Origin: Gautieria morchelliformis
Lineage: Eukaryota > Basidiomycota > Agaricomycetes > Gomphales > Gomphaceae
Assembly: GCA_015179125.1 (NCBI GenBank)
Contig: WHVA01000071.1
Location: forward strand, 62,001 to 126,000
Direction: 5' to 3'
DNA: 64,000 bases
The position numbers were made by a program, and so were the translations under genes. Shown one piece after another: positions 56,873 to 64,000 of this stretch (its first letter is position 1; each line of letters opens with the position of its first letter). The notes under the pieces were generated by a model. That model saw only the letters and a list, made by a program, of their open reading frames with translations. It was not told the DNA's origin and did not search any database.

Positions 56873-58532
56873 ATGGCCCCTCCTAAGAAGAAACGGCGTC
56901 TTCCTGATCCAACCTCGGACGGAGCGGCACAGCCTACCTTGGAGTCACTCCCGGAGTCGAATGTTCGAAGGAAACTGGAGGAGTTAGAGTCTGAGGCGCA
57001 CCAGCACCCCGGGATACTCAAAAATAGCACGGACGAGATCAATCGGTGTCAGGCAGACCGCCCAACCCCGGTTGATATCAATGAGAACCTTCCCGTTGAA
57101 CTGCTGACCATGATCTTTGGATTCCTCGTCACCATATCTCCAGATGAGCTCACCCGAGTGCGCTCTGTTTGTCGAAAGTGGAGGGCTGTGTCCGACGAGT
57201 CTCCTGAGCTGTGGTCAACCCTTATCATTTCTAGGGACAGCGAGGACGACGATGCGTCCGTGGAGAGGGTTAAATTATACGCGGAAAGGTCGACCCGCCC
57301 ACTAAGGGTCTCGTATACGGGGTCCATTGGCCTTAGCTCCCAACGCAGATGGAATGCATGGAAGACACTCCCGATCCACTACGTTGACCTTATAAAACGC
57401 AGCTTGACTGCATGGGATGCACTCACGATCCATCACGACGAACCTAACTACGGGTCTACGTGCACGGCTGACTGCGGGTCTAACTGCGGGTCGATGAGTC
57501 AGGCGTCGCTTGATTGCCTTGGCGGTCACAGTCGACACGGCATGGTGCCTGATGCCTCAAATTCGTGACTTCGTCTCACTTCAGGAGCTCTCCATCAGTG
57601 TTCGCCAATCCCAAAACCTAGAATACGAGGGGGATTTCGGATTCCGATCCGACCGTTTTTTGTGGGGACAGATGCGGTCTTTACGGTCGCTCACCATCTC
57701 GGCGCATATTCTTCCGCACTGGGAGCTCACCGGCCCATTTTTCGCACAGCTTACCCAGCTTCATGTGACTGACACATTCCACCGTCTTGAACGGTCCATG
57801 AATAGTACTACTACTACTATTGGGCCAATTCGTGGGCAACATATCCTAGGTGTTCTTCGCTCTTGTGAAGATCTAGAGGATTTCTCTTTCGACGGCGAAA
57901 TGAGTTCTGAAGAGCTCCCGGAGCACCTCGTGCCAGCTGACCCGAGCTTGCCCGTTCCCCCGCTACCAAACCTTCGTCGTCTGCGCCTCATATGCCATTA
58001 CTCGGTGGCCTTCACCGTACTACCCGCAATTGCTGCGCCTAATGTCGAAGATGTGGTTTTGAACATATTTCCTCGGGATAGATCCAAAGAAGCCCGGGAA
58101 TCGTCGGATACAGCAGGTAAATTCGTGGCTCGCTGTCCAAAGATCCCTACACTCTGGCTGTATGGTCTGAATCACAACGTGTTATTCGGGACTAGTTCTG
58201 GCCTTCAGCTTCTTGAGAAGCTTCACCTTGAACACGTTCCCGGGCTCGACATCATTGCCAACCGCCTGCGTACGCCGAATCAATTAGACGTTAATACGGA
58301 TCTCTTTTGGTTTATCCCCCGACTTTGTACTCTCAGCATCGTTGCAAACTTGTGGGACGTGCCTTTCGACTCGTTCGCAAAGGCTATCAAGGACAGGTAT
58401 GGTACGAATAACCAAAGGACTAGTAGTGTGCCCGCACGTATCCAAAAATACGTGGTCAACGATCAGAACCTGCTGGCGGCTGATGGAGAGGTAGCGGACT
58501 ACAGTCCCCATCCGTTTCCCGTGGAATCCTGA
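56873..58532 (+). pseudogene. F-box protein gene, array copy 1, frameshifted
   Basis: ATG 56,873 opens a frame with a basic N-terminus (PPKKKRRLPDP) and an F-box near residues 70-118 (NLPVELLTMIFGFL, VRSVCRKWRAV, PELWSTLI). The frame ends at 57,568, while the homologous text continues in another frame from about 57,497 to 58,532. Compared with copy 2 there are four extra bases near 57,493-57,500. A second length change close to 58,505 gives an early stop in place of the last 24 residues of copy 2. The C-terminal half is almost identical to copy 2 and the N-terminal half much less so. Likely a recent pseudogene. Confidence 0.75.
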
Positions 58533-59395
58533 ATGGCGCTCTGCCGGGGTGAGAGGTATGTGTGCGCTGCATCTATCACTGGGAACGTTATTCTGACTAC
58601 AATACCTCGAGAATAGATTGAAGGTTGTAGGTTTGATTCATCATGGCATAAGGGTGGTCTGATCGGCCCATCTTCAAGTAATTGAAACTTCTGATCAGTG
58701 GCATCACTGAGTTTTGCTGTCTCTCGTTTAGAGTTTAATGACACGAAAACCCCCGGATATTTTCCAGTGGAGTCTATTCTGGATCAGTGGGAGATTGATC
58801 ATTCCCTCAAGAATTATCGCAAGTCAAACAAGTCACTTCCTGATATGTCGTCTCTTACATAGGGCAATGCCCCAATAGATCTAAAATTGGATACAAGAAA
58901 GAAAAAGGGGGGGAAATAACCTTCAAATGGTGACTGAAACTGAACCATATTGGTCGCTGCTTGCTCCAGCTTCAGGTCATCCTCTACACATTATTGTCTG
59001 TTGGGCCGCGGCTAGAGTTTGGTGTTCACTGCTCAGCGGCGTGCGTCGTTTGGTGAATCGTGTACCTAAGCCGCCAGGCTGAAAACCGTGATTTTGAACT
59101 TTTGAAATTCCGCTACTTAGGCAAACTTCAGAGATGAGAAAGCCATAGCGTCATCTTTAAAAGACAATTCCTTCCTGAGTGACAAAGTCGTAGGCTTATC
59201 GAGAATCAACAACGGCGAGCGGCTTCAATATCAATAATAACCTGTTCGAACGGACAGTATACGACATGGGCGATGACTGAAAATGGACTCGGTGTTAGCC
59301 GGTGTGGACAAAGCCGAGTTGATTTTGACCGTGTCCCTCCGGCAAGCCACACACCACATAAAAGACACCTCTCCACACCGCTCTCTAACTAGACC
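58533..59395. other. Intergenic region between F-box copies 1 and 2
   Basis: It contains the second copies of block 1 (about 58,650-58,860) and block 2 (about 58,928-59,055). The part at 59,060-59,340 is unique and replaces the palindrome-bearing promoter seen before copies 1 and 3. Confidence 0.7.
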
Positions 59396-61012
59396 ATGGA
59401 CGCCAACCATGCCAATTTCACCCTTCCTAAGAAGCGGCCACGTCTTCTTGATGCAACCTCGGACGGGATGGCACAGCCTACCTTGGAGTCACTCTTCATA
59501 CGGGAATCGGAGCTTCGCATGGAACTCAAAGAGATCAGGGAGGAGCTCAATCGTCGTCATGTCCCACCCGTCAACAAGCTTCCCGTTGAACTGCTGACCA
59601 TGATCTTTGGATTCCTCGTCGCCATCTCTCCAGATGACATTGTCCGAGTGTGGTCTGTTTGTCGAAAGTGGAGATATGCGTCCGAGCCTCCTGAGCTGTG
59701 GTCAACCATTATCTTTTCTAGGGACCACTATGCGTTCGTGGACAAGGTTAAATTATACTGGAAAATGTCATTGACCCACCCAGTAAAGGTCTCGTATACG
59801 CAGTCCATTGACTTTCGCTTACGACGCGTATGGCACGCATGGCAGGCACTCACGATCCATCACGACAAACTTCAGAAGTCTACATACGGGTCTAAGTGCG
59901 GGCCTAAGTGCGGGTATAACTGCGGGTCAATCAGGCGTCGCTTGATTACTTTCAGTGTCACATTCGACGATTGCAAGTCTGCACGGCCCTGGATCCCTCG
60001 CATTGATGATTTCCCCTCACTTAAGGCGCTCTCCGTCAGTATTCGTGACCAAAGCCAAGACCAAGAAGACGAAGGGGAATTCGGATTCGAGCGTTTTCAC
60101 GCGACAAAGACGCCGTGGTTAAGGTCGCTCAACATCTCGACGCATATTCTTCCGAAGACCCCCAGCTTATTGTTCGCCAAGCTCACCCGGCTTCAGGTGA
60201 CTGACACGTTCCACCGTTTTAAAAGGCCCATGAATGGTATTGAGCCAATTCGTGGGAAACATATCTTAGATGTTCTTCGCTTTTGTCCAAATCTGGAGGA
60301 TTTCTCTTTCGACGGCGAAACGAGTTCTGGCCGTGTCCCGAGGAGGGACCTCACGCCAGCTATCCAGAACGTTCGGCTACTGAAGCTTCGCCATCTGGGC
60401 CTCATATGCCATTACACAGTGGCCTTCACCGTACTATCCGGAATTGTTGCACCTAATGTCGAAGATGTGGTTTTGCGCATATTTCCTCGGGATAGATCCA
60501 AAGAAGCCGGGGAACCGTCGGGTACAGCAGGTAAATTCGTGGCTCGCTGTCCAAAGATTCGTACACTCTGGCTGTATGGTCTGAATCACAACGCGTTATT
60601 CGGGACTAGTTCTGGCCTTCAGCTTCTTGAGAAGCTTCACCTTGAACACGTTCCCGGGCTCGACATCATTGCCAACCGCCTGCGTGCGCCGAATCAATTA
60701 GACGTTAATACGGATCTCTTTTGGTTTATCCCCCGACTTTGTACTCTCAGCATCGTTGCAAACTTGTGGGACGTGCCTTTCGGCTTGTTCGCAAAGGCTA
60801 TCAAGGACCGGTATGGTACGAATAACCAAAGGACTAGTAGTGTGCCCGCACGTATCCAAAAATACGTGGTCAACGGTCAGAACCTGCTGGCCGCTGAAGG
60901 AGAGGTAGCGAAGTACAGTGCCCCCAATCGTTTCTCGTGGAATCCTGAATGGCGGTCTGCCGGGGTGAGAGGTATGTGTGCGCTGCATGTACCACTGGAA
61001 ACGTTATTCTGA
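59396..61012 (+). CDS. F-box protein, array copy 2 (538 aa, intronless)
   Basis: A full frame starts at ATG 59,396 with TAGACC before it, as in the other copies. The N-terminus has a basic KKRPRLL signal and a short coiled coil (ESELRMELKEIREEL). The F-box lies at about residues 60-108 (KLPVELLTMIFGFLVAI, VWSVCRKW, PELWSTII). The remainder is a leucine-rich-repeat-like region ending in a conserved C-terminus (FWFIPRLCTLSIVANLWDVP). It would act as a substrate receptor in SCF ubiquitin ligases, possibly in the nucleus. The target is unknown. It is the only complete member of this array within the window. Confidence 0.85.
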   Translation: MDANHANFTLPKKRPRLLDATSDGMAQPTLESLFIRESELRMELKEIREELNRRHVPPVNKLPVELLTMIFGFLVAISPDDIVRVWSVCRKWRYASEPPELWSTIIFSRDHYAFVDKVKLYWKMSLTHPVKVSYTQSIDFRLRRVWHAWQALTIHHDKLQKSTYGSKCGPKCGYNCGSIRRRLITFSVTFDDCKSARPWIPRIDDFPSLKALSVSIRDQSQDQEDEGEFGFERFHATKTPWLRSLNISTHILPKTPSLLFAKLTRLQVTDTFHRFKRPMNGIEPIRGKHILDVLRFCPNLEDFSFDGETSSGRVPRRDLTPAIQNVRLLKLRHLGLICHYTVAFTVLSGIVAPNVEDVVLRIFPRDRSKEAGEPSGTAGKFVARCPKIRTLWLYGLNHNALFGTSSGLQLLEKLHLEHVPGLDIIANRLRAPNQLDVNTDLFWFIPRLCTLSIVANLWDVPFGLFAKAIKDRYGTNNQRTSSVPARIQKYVVNGQNLLAAEGEVAKYSAPNRFSWNPEWRSAGVRGMCALHVPLETLF

Positions 61013-61828
61013 CTACAATACCGCGAGAATAGATTGAGAGTTGTAGGTTTGATTCATCATGGCATAAGGGTGGTCTGATTCAAGTAATTGAAACTTCTGA
61101 TCAGTGGCACCACTGAGTTTTGCTGTCTCTCGTTTAGAGTTTAATGACACGAAAACCCCCGGATATTTTCCAGTGGAGTCTATCCTGGATCAGTGGGAGA
61201 TTGAACGTTCCTTCAAGAGTTATCGCAGGTCAAGCTAGTCACTCTCTGATAGCTCATCTGGTGGATATGTCATAGTTCGTTTTCTTAATCCAATGTCGAT
61301 GCGGCGATGCTATCATACAGATCCGGGCCTCGCTCGGTCTTACCGACACCCGAGCTCCCTCTGTTCATTTAATTCTGAAGACCACCAGGCACGGTACTAC
61401 ATCCCCTTGATTTAGCATCTTAAAGGGAAATAAGCAGAATTGGAGATAGAGGACGATAGGAGAGAAGGCATCGCGTATAGACCAGAATCATGTGTTGACC
61501 GCGTATTACAGGGCAATGCCCCGATAGATGTAAAAGTGGATACAAAAAAAAAAAAGGGGGAGGGAAATAACCTTCAAATATGGTGACTGAAACTGAACCA
61601 TATTCATCTGCTATTATCATGGGCCAATTTACACTGCACCCTTGTCCTTCAGTGAGGGCATATACACATCCAAGAAATTATAATAACATAAAGTAATCGT
61701 TTTAAAGACTGATATCCATGATAGACGTAGTCTCCGGTGAGAATGGCCTTCAGTAATAGGTAGCCAATGAAAAGCTAGATCAAACTTACTGCGCACCCGC
61801 CCAAGCACAGTTTTATTTCAGAACTCCA
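61013..61828. other. Intergenic region after F-box copy 2
   Basis: Third copy of block 1 (about 61,065-61,420), then a short copy of GGGCAATGCCCCGATAGATG and GGTGACTGAAACTGAACCAT, also seen at 58,862-58,950. Nothing else is recognised. Confidence 0.6.
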
Positions 61829-62860
61829 TCACGCTCCCGGATCATCTGGCGTTCTTGTATAGTAAAACGGACCCTGAGGATCTTTCCCCGATGTTCCTTC
61901 TTCTGAAGTAACAACCAGAGTCTGCATCGGTATTCCTGGGTGTTCTGGGCTTTGACAACTGTCGCTCATTTCCGCTCGAATGGTGTCCGGTACTAGAGGC
62001 ATCACTGGCATCTCGTTGATGGACAGCCTCAGATTCAGAAACACCCGGACGCCCATTGTTGCTGTGATGATAGTCGAGAAAGGGAGCACCGCAGCCTTGG
62101 TGAGTGCCCAACTCGGTCCGAGGGCTTGGATGACGAGCACGACGATGTTCATGACGGTCGTAAAAAGGAAATAAATAAGGCCGTCGCGGTAGATGAGATA
62201 TCTGACACGACTCCCGCGCTGGTGACCTATCCTCGATATGGTCAAGATAAGGATCACAAGGTCAAACAGCACGGAAGAAGCGTTGCAAATGGGGGCCCAG
62301 GCCACTATGGGTTGGATTTGGCAATTTGACCCAAAGGGTGTTGGGGGACCAGTTTGAATCCTATATTGCGATGCGACAGCAATCTAGAGATGTGGGTCGA
62401 GTTAGATTCATGGCTGAGATGCTCCTTGGATGGCGTACCCAACAGGCCAACATCGCAACATATACTACAATGCCAACAATACCGTAGATGAACTTACGAC
62501 CAGCCCAAACGGCGAATACGCGGTAGGAAAATATCACCCCGGAAGCTGCTACAACCAGGACAACGCCAAGTTGACTGATGACCATCGCTGCCAGGCAATG
62601 TTTACTTTGTATCGAAGTGAAAAATAAAGCGGGAAATGTCGCGATTACACCAGAGTAGCGCAAAATCACGAAGCTATCTCCTAGGTTCAGACGATTGTGA
62701 TCGTAATGACGGGACCTACTCACGCGTAAGATGTAGGTGTGCGCCAGAGCTTGCTGGTGGTCGTCTGACAGAACTTAATCTCATCGGGGAGCAGGTTGAA
62801 GCTTTGGTGGGTGTTGCCCGGGGGAGCAGGGAGTGTCACATTGTGATTGATATGAAAGGA
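61829..62860 (-). CDS. Multi-pass membrane protein, mushroom-specific type, 5' end unclear
   Basis: Three exons fit: 62,860-62,724, 62,673-62,439 and 62,383-61,829, with GT-AG introns of 50 and 55 nt and a joined length of 927 nt with stop. The text matches a common Agaricomycete integral membrane family from memory: TSYA and FVILRYSGVIATFPALFF, VISQLGVVLVVAASGVIFSYRVFAVW, a CW followed by IAVASQY, then PPTPFGSNCQ and a hydrophobic stretch SSVLFDLVILILTI, ending in a soluble acidic tail. At least four membrane segments are visible. The function of such proteins is not established. Upstream, ATG 63,033 and an ORF toward 62,860 exist, but splicing could not be fixed. The unit-2 array repeat begins at 63,047, so the true first exon may have been lost. 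Confidence 0.65.
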
Positions 62861-63046
62861 CTAAGGGAACACTGACTACTCCCACACCATCACTCCAAAT
62901 GCCACTGCGGAAGTAATGGCCACCGTCACTTGAATAGTACAAGGGTGTAAGAAGGCAATACAGAGACGTTGGCATCAGCAATTGAACGCTCACCCAGATC
63001 CCTGCAGCGACTGGAACTGTTGTAAAGACATACCCGGAGGGAGGGG

Positions 63047-63893
63047 TCGCTGCTTGCTCCAGCTTCAGGTCATCCTCTACACATTATTGTCCGTTGGGCC
63101 GCGGCTAGAGTTTGGTGTTCACTGCTCAGCGGCGTGCGTTGTTTGGTGTGCATGTTGGAACTTGGATAAAAGGGCCATTTCTACAAGGCAGTATATGTTC
63201 ACTGTCTTTCCTTCGACGTGGCAACGATTTGGTCTTCCTGGCATTGCGCGCGGGGAGCATGTTTCAAAACACCCCTTGCTCGTCAAGGGCACTGGGATGT
63301 GGGAAATCGTGGGATCCGACACCTTCTGCCGAGCTTCCTCCTCGTATTACGCAAATAGCTTAGGCGCGACAACGGAATGGAAGCCTTGACGCAATTAACA
63401 TGCAGAAGTATCGACTAGATCCTTGGCGAGAAGACCCCCGTTTTGAAAGCGGCCCCCAAGGGGTACTGTCGGCACCGCGGCCCTCCATCTAGTAGTATTA
63501 CAAAGGGCCTTGTATGCTAGTAGCAAGACGTACATGAAACAAGTGGCGGATCCATCGCGACTTGGGAGCAATTTCAACGCCAAGACGAACGAGTGGGCAA
63601 TACAATGAGTGGCTGAGGCGTTGTCAGAAGCGCCTATTATTAGCGTCGACGAGTGGATAGTGGTTATCTAATCTTACGCCGAGACAGTGGATGAGACAAG
63701 AAAACGCAATTTATATATGGAACGATCAAAGTGGACGTCCACTTTGATCGAATATACTAATTGGGCAAGGCGCGTATGTGGCGGAGTTTCCACTCCGCAT
63801 AAGTAGTCGAGACAGTAAAATTGTATATGCCTTGTTCGTCCCTTCGTTCACACCGCATTAAAGGAGACTCCTCTGCGCACCGCTCTCTAGACC
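63047..63893. repeat. Array repeat block 2, copy 3, upstream flank of F-box copy 3
   Basis: Starts GTCGCTGCTTGCTCCAGCTT, as at 56,121. It is collinear with the whole upstream flank of copy 1 including the GCGGCCCCCAAGG segment and the palindrome, so copies 1 and 3 share a promoter that copy 2 does not have. Confidence 0.85.
63723..63750. promoter_or_regulatory. 28-bp perfect palindrome upstream of F-box copy 3
   Basis: A perfect palindrome centred on GTGGACGTCCAC, 144 bp before ATG 63,894. It matches the position of the 16-bp palindrome before copy 1, but with paired changes on both arms. Confidence 0.5.
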
Positions 63894-64000
63894 ATGGACG
63901 CCATCGATGCCGATATCACCCCTCAGCCTAAGCGGCCACGTCTTGATCCAACCTCGGACGAACCTACCTTGGAGGCACTCCGCATACAGGAATCGAAAGT
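63894..64000 (+). CDS. F-box protein, array copy 3, cut by the window edge
   Basis: ATG 63,894 follows TCTCTAGACC as in the other copies. The first 35 codons (MDAIDADITPQPKRPRLDP...) match copies 1 and 2, including the basic KRPRLDP signal and the TLEALRIQES segment. The F-box itself would lie beyond the window. Confidence 0.8.
   Translation, partial: MDAIDADITPQPKRPRLDPTSDEPTLEALRIQESK

Overview
The window looks like part of a mushroom-forming basidiomycete genome (Agaricomycetes; a polypore-like fungus would fit). The host genes are split by many introns of about 48-70 nt, F-box-like genes occur in local families, and the left half is full of Ty3/Gypsy-type elements with chromodomains plus a Tad-like LINE. 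No database was searched; all calls come from reading the sequence.

Layout. Positions 1-30,400 are almost entirely transposon sequence: Gypsy-type element A (1-6.2 kb, minus strand); fragments of two other Gypsy-type elements (6.25-8.6 kb); a 1.3-kb LTR carrying a minisatellite (8,625-9,947); an unclassified stretch (9,948-11,026); then a deep nest. In the nest, old Gypsy-type element E (ends near 11,027 and about 30,350) was hit by a 166-bp LTR (G), which was hit by complete Gypsy-type element B (11,142-23,838). B was hit by a 6.45-kb LINE (12,160-18,608), which was hit by a 430-bp solo LTR (12,782-13,211). Target-site duplications can be read for every one of these steps. E also carries a 455-bp solo LTR, a 1,030-bp solo LTR and a 1.4-kb insert of unknown type.

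Positions 31,000-55,400 hold mostly single-copy host genes. They are a very intron-rich allantoate-permease-type MFS transporter, intronless HEM13 (coproporphyrinogen III oxidase), a tandem pair of F-box-like genes with a hAT-type non-autonomous transposon in the duplicated flank, RAD7 (nucleotide excision repair) head to head with DBR1 (lariat debranching), a short hypothetical gene, a secreted GH18 chitinase, and a large GATA-finger protein. I resolved complete exon structures that keep frame for RAD7 (7 exons, 633 aa), DBR1 (8 exons, 529 aa), the chitinase (5 exons, 398 aa) and one F-box gene (2 exons, 391 aa).

Positions 55,700-64,000 are a tandem array of a second F-box family (three copies: one broken, one whole, one running off the window) with duplicated intergenic blocks and a multi-pass membrane protein gene between copies two and three.

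Nothing here is convincingly a new multi-gene system. The most distinctive observations are the five-level transposon nest, the CpG-only transitions between the two LTRs of B, a palindrome upstream of two F-box genes in which both arms change together, the GC-AG first intron of DBR1, and the 125-bp shared RAD7/DBR1 promoter.
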